NCBI RefSeq assembly: GCF_900105195.1
Contig: NZ_FNRX01000002.1
Span: forward strand, 248,001-312,000
Length of the DNA stretch: 64,000 nucleotides
Direction: 5' to 3'
Source of the DNA: Rhodococcus pyridinivorans
Lineage (GTDB): Bacteria > Actinomycetota > Actinomycetes > Mycobacteriales > Mycobacteriaceae
The notes beneath the pieces are model-generated. The model ran no database searches and had not been told where the DNA came from. It saw only the letters and a program-made list of their open reading frames with translations. The position numbers and the translations under genes were made by a program. This document shows, piece after piece, positions 50,865 to 58,784 of this stretch. Numbering within the stretch: the first letter of the stretch is position 1; the number at the start of each line of letters is the position of its first letter.

Positions 50865-52229
50865 ATGGGCATCGAATTCTCGAGCGTCGTCGACGCACCG
50901 CGTGACGAGGTGTTCGACTGGCACTCCCGGCCCGGCGCCATCCTCCGCCTGATCCCGCCCTGGCAGCCGATGAACGTCGTCGCCGAGGCCGACTCCCTCG
51001 AATCCGGTACGGCCGTCCTCGGTCTCCCCGGCGGTCTGCGCTGGATCTCCCGGCACAGACCCGAGGATTACGACCCGCCAGCACGTTTCGTGGACGAACT
51101 CTCCCACGACGGCCTGTTGTCGCGCCCCGCCACCGTCATCGGCTCGTGGCGCCACGAACACCGCTTCGACGTCGTCGACGAATTCCGCACCCGCGTCACC
51201 GATCGCGTCGACACGCCGGTACCGGGCTGTTTCCTCACCCAGACCTTCCGTTACCGGCACCGCCAGCTCGCCGACGATCTCGCGAGCCACCGCTGGTCGC
51301 ACGCGCAGGGCATCCGACCCGGGACGGTCGCGGTGACCGGATCGAGCGGACTCGTGGGTACTGCCCTGACGGCCTTCCTGTCCACGGGTGGCTACCAGGT
51401 AGTCCGCCTGGTGCGCCGGAAACCGCAGCGCACCGACGAACGATGCTGGGACCCTCAGGATCCGGCGCCCGACCTACTCGAAGGCGTCGACGCCGTCGTC
51501 CACCTCGCGGGCGCGTCGATCGCGGGACGGTTCACCGACTCCCACAAGGCCGCGATCCGCGACAGCCGCATCGAACCGACACGCCGACTCGCCGAACTCG
51601 CCGCGACCACACCCAACGGTCCCGCGACCTTCGTCTCCGCGTCCGCGATCGGCCTCTACGGTTACGACCGAGGAGACACACCGCTCGACGAGAACGCATC
51701 ACGTGGAACGGGTTTCCTCGCCGACGTCGTCTCCGATTGGGAGGCCGCGGCACATCCCGCGGAGAAGAAGGGCATGCGGGTCGTGCACGTACGCACCGGC
51801 ATCGTCCAGACACCCCGCGGCGGAACGCTCCAGTTGATGCGGCCGCTGTTCGCGAGCGGTCTCGGTGGCCGGATCGGCGACGGCCGGCAGTGGTTCTCCT
51901 GGATCGACATCGACGACCTCCTCGAGGTCTACCACCGTGCCCTCACCGACCCCGGCCTGACCGGACCGGTGAACGCCGTTGCACCGCAGCCGGTGCGCAA
52001 CGAGGAGTACACCCGGGTACTGGCGTCGGTGCTGCACCGGCCCGCACTGCTGCCCGTCCCCGGTTTCGGCCCCCGGTTGCTGCTCGGCGACGAGGGTGCA
52101 CGCGAGGTCGCCCAGGCCGATCAGTTCGTCGTCCCGAAGGCGCTGATCGACGCCGGGCACCGGTTCCGGCGTCCCGATCTCGAAGCGTCGCTGCGCCACC
52201 AACTCGGCCACATCCTGGAGGAACCGTGA
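50865..52229 (+). CDS. TIGR01777 family SRPBCC-epimerase fusion
   Basis: 454 residues. N-terminal SRPBCC ligand-binding domain (1-145: SSVVDAPRDEVFDWHSRPGA, FLTQTFRYRHRQL), then a TIGR01777/YfcH-type extended SDR (about 150-454) with VTGSSGLVGTALTAFL, VVHLAGASIAGRFT, SASAIGLYGYDRGD and GTGFLADVVSDWEAAA. NAD(P)-dependent sugar or lipid epimerase/reductase of unknown substrate. ACAGGAGG ribosome binding site. Coupled by GTGA to another epimerase-type gene. Confidence 0.92.
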   Translation: MGIEFSSVVDAPRDEVFDWHSRPGAILRLIPPWQPMNVVAEADSLESGTAVLGLPGGLRWISRHRPEDYDPPARFVDELSHDGLLSRPATVIGSWRHEHRFDVVDEFRTRVTDRVDTPVPGCFLTQTFRYRHRQLADDLASHRWSHAQGIRPGTVAVTGSSGLVGTALTAFLSTGGYQVVRLVRRKPQRTDERCWDPQDPAPDLLEGVDAVVHLAGASIAGRFTDSHKAAIRDSRIEPTRRLAELAATTPNGPATFVSASAIGLYGYDRGDTPLDENASRGTGFLADVVSDWEAAAHPAEKKGMRVVHVRTGIVQTPRGGTLQLMRPLFASGLGGRIGDGRQWFSWIDIDDLLEVYHRALTDPGLTGPVNAVAPQPVRNEEYTRVLASVLHRPALLPVPGFGPRLLLGDEGAREVAQADQFVVPKALIDAGHRFRRPDLEASLRHQLGHILEEP

Positions 52230-53689
52230 GCGGAAAGCGTGTCCTGGTCACCGGAGCGACCGGCTACATCGGTGGCCGGCTCGCTCCGCGCCTGCTCGAG
52301 GCGGGTTACCGGGTACGGGTGCTCGCGCGCAGCCCCGACAAATTGCGCGACGTGCCGTGGGCCGACGACGTCGAGATCGTCCGTGGCGACCTCGACGACG
52401 CCGAATCGCTGCGCGCGGCATGCCGCGACATCGACGTCGTGTACTACCTGGTGCATTCGATGGGTGGTCGCGACGAGTTCGTCGACGCGGAGAAGCGAGC
52501 GGCGCAGAACGTCGCCGACGCGGCACGCGACCACGGCGTCTCCCGCATCGTGTACCTCGGTGGGCTGCACCCGGAGTCGGGTGATCTCTCACCGCACCTG
52601 TATTCACGGGCCCAGGTCGGACGTATCCTGACGGATTCCGGTGTTCCGACGCTCGTGCTGCAGGCCGGCGTCGTGATCGGTTCAGGTTCGGCGTCGTTCG
52701 AGATGATCCGGCATCTGAGCAACCGGCTCCCCGTCATGACGACCCCACGCTGGGTGAACAACCGGATCCAGCCCATCGCGGTGCGCGACGTCCTGCACTA
52801 TCTGCTCGCTGCCGCAGATGCACCCCTCCCCCGCAGCGGCACCTACGACATCGGTGGGCCCGACGTCCTGCGGTACGGCGAGATGATGCAGCAGTACTCG
52901 GAGGTCGCCGGTCTGACGAAACGCCGGATCCTCGTCCTGCCCGTCCTCACACCGAAGCTCGCCGGTTTGTGGATCGGTCTGGTCACGCCGATTCCTCCGC
53001 CTCTCGGTCGCGCGCTCCTCGAATCGCTGTCGACCGACGCGGTAATGCGCAACCATGACGTCGACTCGATCATCCCCCCACCGGAATCCGGCCTCACCGG
53101 CTACCGCGACGCGGTCCGGCTCGCCCTCGGCCGTATCGAACGGGGAGAGGTCGAGACGACGTGGACGAACGCATCACCGGTCGGTGCACCCGCCGATCCG
53201 CTTCCGTCCGACCCGGACTGGGCCGGCGAGGTCGTCTTCACCGACGAGCGGTCACTCGAGTCGGATTCGTCCCAGGAGAAGGTGTTCGCCGTCGTCGAGA
53301 GCATCGGCGGCGAGAACGGTTGGTATTCCTTCCCGTTGGCGTGGACCATCCGCGGCTGGCTCGACCGGTTCGTCGGCGGCGTCGGACTCCACCGCGGTCG
53401 CCGCGACCCGAAAACCCTGCATACCGGTGACGCCCTGGACTTCTGGCGCGTCGAACGGATCGAACGTCCGACGCTGCTGCGCCTGCGCGCGGAGATGCGG
53501 GCACCCGGCGGAGCGTGGCTCGAGTGGCGGGTCGAACCGCTGGAGTCGGGCCGGTCGCGCGTGCACCAGCGGGCGATCTTCTTCCCGCGCGGAGTCGCCG
53601 GTCGTCTCTACTGGTACGCGCTGGTTCCCTTCCACGGCATCATCTTCCGCGGCATGCTCGAGAACATCGCGGGCACCGCCGGCCGCTAG
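52226..53689 (+). CDS. SDR-DUF2867 fusion protein
   Basis: 487 residues from a GTG overlapping the previous stop. The NmrA/epimerase-like Rossmann domain comes first (LVTGATGYIGGRLAPRLLEA, GDLDDAESL, VYYLVHSMGG, QAGVVIGSGSASFEMIR), then a DUF2867 domain (about 320-487: FAVVESIGGENGWYSFPLAW, IRGWLDRFVGGVGLHRGRRD, FPRGVAGRLYWYALVPFHG). Found widely in actinobacteria, with no proven reaction. The pair with the TIGR01777 protein suggests a joint role in lipid or quinone-like substrate modification (inference). Confidence 0.9.
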   Translation: MSGKRVLVTGATGYIGGRLAPRLLEAGYRVRVLARSPDKLRDVPWADDVEIVRGDLDDAESLRAACRDIDVVYYLVHSMGGRDEFVDAEKRAAQNVADAARDHGVSRIVYLGGLHPESGDLSPHLYSRAQVGRILTDSGVPTLVLQAGVVIGSGSASFEMIRHLSNRLPVMTTPRWVNNRIQPIAVRDVLHYLLAAADAPLPRSGTYDIGGPDVLRYGEMMQQYSEVAGLTKRRILVLPVLTPKLAGLWIGLVTPIPPPLGRALLESLSTDAVMRNHDVDSIIPPPESGLTGYRDAVRLALGRIERGEVETTWTNASPVGAPADPLPSDPDWAGEVVFTDERSLESDSSQEKVFAVVESIGGENGWYSFPLAWTIRGWLDRFVGGVGLHRGRRDPKTLHTGDALDFWRVERIERPTLLRLRAEMRAPGGAWLEWRVEPLESGRSRVHQRAIFFPRGVAGRLYWYALVPFHGIIFRGMLENIAGTAGR

Positions 53690-53693
53690 AGCG

Positions 53694-53759
53694 ATCCGCT
53701 ACGTTGTTCGCCATCCGCTGCAGCAATTGCTGTAGCGGACGGCGAACTCGCGAGCGGAT
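53694..53759. repeat. Palindromic intergenic element, copy B
   Basis: Outer stem ATCCGCT (53694-53700) with AGCGGAT (53753-53759), a six-by-five-base internal loop, inner stem GTTCGCC (53706-53712) with GGCGAAC (53741-53747) that continues, apart from a few mismatches, to a centre CAGCAATTGCTG. Same layout and core as 7828-7889, with stem bases changed on both arms together. It begins five bases after the SDR-DUF2867 stop. Confidence 0.72.
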
Positions 53760-53780
53760 GTTCTCGGGACGACGGATCTG

Positions 53781-53818
53781 GGTGGTGTGCGGATCTTCCT
53801 CGGGATCCGCACACCACC
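53781..53818. terminator. Bidirectional terminator
   Basis: GGTGGTGTGCGGATC (53781-53795) pairs perfectly with GATCCGCACACCACC (53804-53818) across an eight-base loop, between convergent genes. Confidence 0.88.
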
Positions 53819-53833
53819 ACGATCGACCGAGAG

Positions 53834-54424
53834 TTACACGGCGCAGAGCGGTTTGATGTCCTGCAGTCCCTCGGTGGTGGGCGAGGTGAGCATCAGGCAC
53901 GAGTTGTACCCGCTCGCCTCGACGACGTTCCGGATCTCGCGCCACGCGTCGTCGCTGACGACGGGCGAACGCGACAGCACGAATCCGGAGATGCGCGTCG
54001 GGTCACCGACGACTGCCCACGAGTAATCGTTCGCGAGGTACGTGACGATGTAGTTGCTCGGTCCGTCGAGCGAATCCTGGAAGGGTACCCCCGGAAAAGA
54101 CACATGCAGTGCGGCAGTGTCGTTCACGCGGGCGTTCCCGATGATCCCGCGACGATCACCGGTGAACGTGGTGCACGAGTTCTCCACGCGCACGTTGCGT
54201 TCGTCGAGCAGCGTGTAGAACGCCGTCGTGTCGCGAGCGCAGTCGATGTTGTAGGGAGCCGGATTGGCGGCGAGCTGGTACCACTGCCCCACATACCGGT
54301 TCACGTCGAGCTCGGGAACCGGGGTGAGCGGCGCTGCGGCGGCGGGCGTGGCGAACAGGAGCGCGCCTGCGGCGGCGATGAACGCCGCCGCAAGCCCCCG
54401 AACGCCGTGTCGGGATCTACGCAT
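53834..54424 (-). CDS. Secreted lipocalin-family protein
   Basis: 196 residues. Signal peptide (basic start, hydrophobic core, TPAAAA near 26-31) and a single lipocalin barrel with the family motif NRYVGQWYQLA (about 42-52), one long beta-barrel pattern and cysteines near 62, 84, 175 and 194 for disulfides. Resembles Blc/apolipoprotein D-type lipocalins that bind lipids; no lipobox Cys, so secreted rather than anchored. Lies downstream of the fasciclin gene on the same strand, 30 bases apart, and could be in its SigK-controlled transcript. Confidence 0.88.
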   Translation of the reverse strand: MRRSRHGVRGLAAAFIAAAGALLFATPAAAAPLTPVPELDVNRYVGQWYQLAANPAPYNIDCARDTTAFYTLLDERNVRVENSCTTFTGDRRGIIGNARVNDTAALHVSFPGVPFQDSLDGPSNYIVTYLANDYSWAVVGDPTRISGFVLSRSPVVSDDAWREIRNVVEASGYNSCLMLTSPTTEGLQDIKPLCAV

Positions 54425-54454
54425 GCCTTCTACCTTTCCGTCGTCCGGTATCGG

Positions 54455-55126
54455 TTACTGCTGGGGCATGAGAACGCCGTCGATCAGGTACACGGTGGCA
54501 TTCTCGGTCTCGATGCCACCGCAGATCACGTTGGCGTCGTTGACGGTCCACATCTCACCCTCGCCGGCGACCTCGACGGTGCCGCCCTGGACGGTGGTCT
54601 GCGTGCCGGCGATATCGGCCGGGGTCAGCTCACCGGGAACCACGTGGTAGGTGAGGATGTCGGTCAGTAGAGCCGAATCCGTCTGCAGCGTCTGGACGGT
54701 CTCCGGCGGCAGGGCGGCGAACGCGTCGTCGACCGGCGCGAAGACGGTGAACTCGCCATCGTTGAGCGTCTCGACCAGGTTGACGTCGGGGTTGAGCTGG
54801 CCGGACAGGGCCTGCGTGAGAGTGGTCAGGATCGGCACGTTTCCGGCGGCCTCGGCGACAGGCTGGTTCGCGAGTTCCTCGACGGACGACGGGCCGGTAG
54901 GGTTCGCGGCGACATAATCGGCGCAGCCCGGTCCGACGGGGCCGGCAGCGGGGGCTGCGGTACCGGTTGCAGCCGTAGTGGTTTCCTGCATTGTCTCCTG
55001 GGTGGTCTCCATCGTGGTGGTGTCGGTGGTGTCCGTGCCCGAATCATCCGAACACGCCGCGACACCCAGCAGGGACATCGCACCGATTCCGACGACGGCC
55101 AGGCTCTTGCGCGCAGTGATGTTCAT
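54455..55126 (-). CDS. Fasciclin-domain lipoprotein (MPT83/MPT70-like)
   Basis: 223 residues. Lipobox GVAAC (Cys26), a Thr/Glu-rich linker, then one FAS1 domain matching the mycobacterial MPT70/MPT83 proteins almost phrase for phrase ([64 protein letters not shown]). These are surface adhesion-type antigens whose genes are the main targets of SigK in mycobacteria. Here the gene sits directly beside sigK and carries a SigK-type promoter. GAAGGGAACC precedes the ATG. Confidence 0.94.
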   Translation of the reverse strand: MNITARKSLAVVGIGAMSLLGVAACSDDSGTDTTDTTTMETTQETMQETTTAATGTAAPAAGPVGPGCADYVAANPTGPSSVEELANQPVAEAAGNVPILTTLTQALSGQLNPDVNLVETLNDGEFTVFAPVDDAFAALPPETVQTLQTDSALLTDILTYHVVPGELTPADIAGTQTTVQGGTVEVAGEGEMWTVNDANVICGGIETENATVYLIDGVLMPQQ

Positions 55127-55190
55127 GACTGTGGTTCCCTTCGTAGGCCGTGGCCGGAAACGGCCACGTCGATCAGGTGTGTCACCGGTC

Positions 55191-55217
55191 ATTCGAACCT
55201 CGGGTCGGCCCGGATGG
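55191..55217 (-). promoter_or_regulatory. SigK-type promoter of fasciclin gene
   Basis: On the minus strand CCATCC (55217-55212), a 15-base spacer and TCGAAT (55196-55191), 64 bases before the fasciclin start. It matches the CCATCC/CCGAAT type recalled for mycobacterial SigK, and the paired plus-strand copy has the same spacing. Confidence 0.65.
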
Positions 55218-55262
55218 GTCGGATCGAGAGATTTTTTTTCGGATCGGTATCCGGTGTTCGAC

Positions 55263-55289
55263 CCATCCGTATTGCGGTCGGCTCCGAAT
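55263..55289 (+). promoter_or_regulatory. SigK-type promoter toward sigK operon
   Basis: CCATCC (55263-55268), 15-base spacer, CCGAAT (55284-55289), reading toward the DUF1365-sigK-rskA genes. Same hexamers and spacing as the divergent fasciclin promoter 46 bases away, implying that SigK activates its own operon. Confidence 0.65.
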
Positions 55290-55472
55290 GCAGGTCATGG
55301 ACGACGTCGAGGATCTCCGACCGGCTCACGTATTCGTGTTGCCCGGTGGGCGTCCGGTCGGCACCACACCGCCGCGTCCGTGGCATCTGTCGCAGTTGCA
55401 CATGCGTCGGAGGACACCCGGACCGATCCGCGGATGGCGCAGAGCCGGACGACGGCGGCGGGAGACCGGGGC

Positions 55473-55619
55473 GTGAACACGCGCTGGCATCCCCTGCCCG
55501 GAGCCGGGCACTTCCTCCTCACCGACCCGCGCTGGTGGGCCGACACCACAGCCGATTTCCTCACGTGCACACTGTCGGGGAAACCGACCCCGTGCCCCGG
55601 AGACGACCATGCATCCTGA
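55473..55619 (+). pseudogene. C-terminal fragment of an alpha/beta hydrolase
   Basis: A 48-codon frame from a GTG with GGGAGA upstream. PGAGHFLLTDPRWWADTTAD with a following hydrophobic pair is the last helix region of alpha/beta hydrolases with the catalytic His (GAGHF). The rest of the domain is absent; a weak N-terminal echo (RPAHVFVLPGG) lies near 55318 in another frame. It sits directly after the SigK-type promoter and overlaps the DUF1365 start. Confidence 0.45.
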
Positions 55620-56232
55620 CCTTCCCCGCGCAGTCGCGATGATCGGCGACGACGTCGAGTTCCCGGGTGGCCGGGAGGCGGTCGTGCCGGCGATCTACCG
55701 GACCTTCGTCCGCCACGCGCAGGGCTCGGCCGAGCGCCCCTCGCTCGAGTACCGCGGCTTCAGCTGGGTCATGGATGTCGACGAATCGATGCCTTCGTCC
55801 TGGTGGTTGCGCACGCTGATGCGGTTCGAGCCGTGGGACCACTTCGTCGCGAGCGATTCGGACACCTTCCGCGGGCGGGTCGAGGATCAGCTCGTGGCCG
55901 ACGGGGTGCGGGTTCCGGTCGGGCGCATCACTGCGCTGCTGAACATCCGGCGCCTCGGTCTCGGATCGGATCCGCTGAACCTGTTCTGGTGTCACGATCC
56001 GAGCGGTTCCCTGGCCTGCGTGGTCGCGGAGATCCATTCGCGCCGGAACGGACGGCACTGTTACACGCTGCGCTCGGACGAGATCGACGTCATCACCCGG
56101 GCCGGCGACACATTCGCGGTCTCGGTCGCCCTGCGGCGACCCGGCGTCCCGGTGTTCACCGCGACCGTCAGCGGCGAACGGCTGCCGGCCGATCTCACGA
56201 CTGTTCTACGTGCTCGGATGTGGATGGGGTGA
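55609..56232 (+). CDS. DUF1365 family protein
   Basis: 207 residues, shorter than the usual 240-260. Conserved parts: VVPAIYRTFVRHAQ near the N-terminus, FSWVMDVDESMP, and ALLNIRRLGLGSDPLNLFWCH with VVAEIHS, which align with the DUF1365 core (usually LGYVFNPVSFYYC and AVVAEVHNT). The family accompanies FAD oxidases and cyclopropane fatty acid synthases in sigK operons (Rv0448c in M. tuberculosis, recalled). Here those partners are missing and the gene stands alone before sigK. Function unknown. Confidence 0.82.
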   Translation: MHPDLPRAVAMIGDDVEFPGGREAVVPAIYRTFVRHAQGSAERPSLEYRGFSWVMDVDESMPSSWWLRTLMRFEPWDHFVASDSDTFRGRVEDQLVADGVRVPVGRITALLNIRRLGLGSDPLNLFWCHDPSGSLACVVAEIHSRRNGRHCYTLRSDEIDVITRAGDTFAVSVALRRPGVPVFTATVSGERLPADLTTVLRARMWMG

Positions 56233-56309
56233 CGCTCGTGGTCGACACGGTTGCCTTGAGTGGAGGGAATGTCCAGGCTAGGCTTTCCCTCGATGAGCGG
56301 ACTGAGCCG

Positions 56310-56882
56310 ATGACCGGCGTCGGAGGCCATACCGATACCCTCGGCGAACTGCTCGGGCGGGTGGCCCGGCAAGACCCTACGGCGTTCGCCGAACTGTACG
56401 ACGCGACGCGTTCCCGAGTCTTCGGCATGGTGCTGCGGGTCCTGCGGGATCCCGGTTACAGCGAGGAGACCACCCAGGAGGTCTACCTCCAGGTATGGAG
56501 GTCGGCCGACAAGTACGACCCGCGTCAGGGTTCCGCTCTGTCGTGGATCATCACGCTCGCCCATCGGCGTGCCGTCGACCGGGTCCGCAGCGAACAGTCC
56601 GGAGCCGACCGCGAGTCGCAGTACGGTTCGACGAACGTCGACGCGGCCTTCGACTCGGTGAGCGAGGAGGTAGCGCAGCGCGACGATCGCCGCCGGGTGA
56701 ACGAGTGTCTGGGTTCGCTCACCGAACTGCAGCGACGCTCGGTCGAGCTCGCCTACTACAGAGGCTTTACGTATACCGAAGTGGCAGAAGAACTTTCATC
56801 CCCGTTGCCGACGGTCAAGTCGCGCATCCGGGACGGCCTGAAACGACTGAAGAATTGTCTGGGGGTGAGTGTGGATGGCTGA
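56310..56882 (+). CDS. sigK: ECF sigma factor SigK
   Basis: 190 residues closely following mycobacterial SigK: FAELYDATRSRVFGMVLRVL, RDPGYSEETTQEVYLQVWRS (region 2), GSALSWIITLAHRRAVDRVR, ESQYGSTNVD, and region 4 with LTELQRRSVELAYYRGFTYT and LPTVKSRIRDGLKRLKNCLG. Directs RNA polymerase to the SigK promoters found upstream. Held inactive by RskA, whose gene overlaps by eight bases. ATG at 56310 chosen for the MTGVGG start and length. Confidence 0.95.
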   Translation: MTGVGGHTDTLGELLGRVARQDPTAFAELYDATRSRVFGMVLRVLRDPGYSEETTQEVYLQVWRSADKYDPRQGSALSWIITLAHRRAVDRVRSEQSGADRESQYGSTNVDAAFDSVSEEVAQRDDRRRVNECLGSLTELQRRSVELAYYRGFTYTEVAEELSSPLPTVKSRIRDGLKRLKNCLGVSVDG

Positions 56883-57693
56883 CGAGGCGAACGATTCCTC
56901 GCACGATCTGCTCGACATGGCACCCGTCTTCGCATTGGATGCCGTCACGCCCGACGAACGTCGAGAGCTTGCCGAGCGACTCGCGGAAGCAGACCCGGAG
57001 GTGGCCGAACGGTTCGGCGTCGAGGTCCGCGAGGTCCGCGAGACCCTCGCAGCGATGTCGGCCGGTACCGCGACCGAGCCGCCGCCCGAACTCCGGGTGC
57101 GACTGCTCGATCTGGTCCACGCCGAACTCACCGCGAAGACGCCCGCCGAGAAGACGCACACGGAACGACCCGGTGACCCGGAGGCGACCGAGGCACCTCG
57201 GGCGGAGGACGATCACCCTCCCCCGCCCGTCTCCCTCGACGAGCGCCGCCAGGCCCGACGGCGGAACTTCCTGCTCGCCGCGGCAGCGGCCGTGATCGTC
57301 GCGATCGGCGGCGTCGTGGTGGCCGGTCAATGGCAGAACACGTCCGAGCCGGGCACGAGCGAGCGGGTCTTCGCCGCCGAGGACGTACGGACCTCGTCGG
57401 GCGAGCTCGACGGTGGCGGCACCGCGACCGTGGTGTTCTCCAAGGAGGAGGACGCCGGCGTGCTGGTGATGAACAACGTCGCCCCGCCGGCCGAGGGCAG
57501 CGTCTACCAGATGTGGCTGGTCGGGCCCGAGGGAATGGAGCCCGCAGGCACGATGACACCCGACGACGTCGCGCCGTCGACGACCGCGGTGCTCGAGGAC
57601 ATCTCGGGTGCCACCGCGCTCGCCTTCAGCGTGGAACCGACGGGCGGGTCGACCCAGCCGACCGCGATCTTCGCTCAGCTGCCGCTCGACTGA
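56875..57693 (+). CDS. rskA: Anti-sigma-K factor RskA
   Basis: 272 residues. N-terminal anti-sigma domain (1-80: DLLDMAPVFALDAVTPDERR), a long proline/glutamate linker, one membrane helix (about 133-154, after RRRNFLLAAAAAVIVAIGGV) and an extracytoplasmic C-terminal RskA domain (GSVYQMWLVGPEGMEPAGTM). No HxxxCxxC zinc motif, as in SigK-type anti-sigmas. It tethers SigK to the membrane until regulated proteolysis releases it. Translational overlap with sigK. Confidence 0.93.
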   Translation: MADEANDSSHDLLDMAPVFALDAVTPDERRELAERLAEADPEVAERFGVEVREVRETLAAMSAGTATEPPPELRVRLLDLVHAELTAKTPAEKTHTERPGDPEATEAPRAEDDHPPPPVSLDERRQARRRNFLLAAAAAVIVAIGGVVVAGQWQNTSEPGTSERVFAAEDVRTSSGELDGGGTATVVFSKEEDAGVLVMNNVAPPAEGSVYQMWLVGPEGMEPAGTMTPDDVAPSTTAVLEDISGATALAFSVEPTGGSTQPTAIFAQLPLD

Positions 57694-57715
57694 CATGTTC
57701 GCGGCAGCGAGCACG

Positions 57716-58492
57716 TCATCGGCGGGTGCCGATGACGACGGTCGCGTCGGCCTCCTCGAAACCCCGCGTGTCGGCGTCGAGTCCGGCCCGGGTCATGAGG
57801 TCGCGCACGACGGGTGCCTGCGACGCGGCCGACTCGACGAGCAGCGACCCACCGTCGGTGAGCCACCGACCCGCGTCGGCGACGAGCCGACGGTGGACGT
57901 CCAGTCCGTCGGGTCCGCCGTCCAGTGCATGTCGCGGCTCGCTGCAGCGCGCCTCCCGCGGCATCGACGCGATCGCCCCCGACGGCACGTAGGGCGCGTT
58001 GGCGACGAGCACGTCGACGCGACCGCGCAGCGTGCCCGGCAGGGCGTCGAACAGATCGCCGACGAACACCCGGTGGGGCGGCAGGTTCAGGCGGGCACAC
58101 GCGGTGGCGACGGGATCGATGTCGGCCGCGTAGACCTCGCAGGCCTCGACGGCGGTGGCGAGCGTGGCACCGACGGCACCGCACCCGCAGCACATGTCGA
58201 CGATCACGGCGCCGGGCCGCGCGAGTTCGATCGCGCAGTCCACCAGGTACTCGGTGCGGCGACGGGAGACGAACACCCCCTCTCGCACCGCGATGCGCCT
58301 GCCGTGGAAGAAGACCTGTCCCAGTACGTGTTCGAGGGGTTCTCCGCCGACCCGCCGCGCGATGAGCCGCTCCAGATCCGAGGGTGTGGGAGCGGCTTCG
58401 ACGAGCAGCTGCGCCTCCTCCTCGGCAAACACGCACCCGGCCGCTCGCAGTGCGGAGACAACGTCGGCGTGGGTCCGGTGGGCGGAGACCAT
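57716..58492 (-). CDS. PrmC-related methyltransferase (TIGR03704)
   Basis: 258 residues of the HemK/PrmC-like class I methyltransferases. SAM-binding VDMCCGCGAVGATLA (about 98-112) and YAADIDP; the catalytic tetrapeptide is NAPY (about 165-168) rather than the NPPY of PrmC, which marks the putative protein-(glutamine-N5) methyltransferase subgroup of unknown substrate. The RRTEYLVDCAIELA stretch is family typical. Convergent with rskA, 22 bases apart. Confidence 0.88.
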   Translation of the reverse strand: MVSAHRTHADVVSALRAAGCVFAEEEAQLLVEAAPTPSDLERLIARRVGGEPLEHVLGQVFFHGRRIAVREGVFVSRRRTEYLVDCAIELARPGAVIVDMCCGCGAVGATLATAVEACEVYAADIDPVATACARLNLPPHRVFVGDLFDALPGTLRGRVDVLVANAPYVPSGAIASMPREARCSEPRHALDGGPDGLDVHRRLVADAGRWLTDGGSLLVESAASQAPVVRDLMTRAGLDADTRGFEEADATVVIGTRR

Positions 58493-58552
58493 GCGGAACC
58501 CTACCGCGCGCTCATCCGGCGAATCTCTCCGTTTCCCGGGGCGGGGGCCGGC

Positions 58553-58771
58553 TCACACCCCGTGAAGGGGTGGAATCTCCCGATCATGGGTATTCCGCGG
58601 GCTGTCACGAGGAGCGCTGTGGGAACGAACGATCTCGAGCAGGAGCCTGCGCAGGGTCGCCGGGTCCGAGACCGCGACCGGAGAGTCGCCACCGGTCGCG
58701 TCGTCGCGCTCGAGTTCGATCACACGCCGGTAGGCGTCCACGCCCCCGGGTGGGTCGACATATCCGTTCAC
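58553..58771 (-). CDS. Possible 72-residue conserved protein
   Basis: A frame from GTG at 58771, reading VNGYVDPPGGVDAYRRVIEL and a charged helical C-terminus with a hydrophobic LRRLLLEIV stretch. Third-position GC is high and the wording looks protein-like, but there is no ribosome binding site and the start is 13 bases from the divergent MMPL start. The frame stays open upstream into the MMPL gene. Unrecognised family. Confidence 0.4.
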   Translation of the reverse strand: MNGYVDPPGGVDAYRRVIELERDDATGGDSPVAVSDPATLRRLLLEIVRSHSAPRDSPRNTHDREIPPLHGV

Positions 58772-58784
58772 GCCAGGAGGAATC

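Noticed and set aside
55231..55238. Run of eight T as an intrinsic terminator
   Set aside because: No stable GC-rich hairpin directly precedes it; it lies between two divergent promoters.
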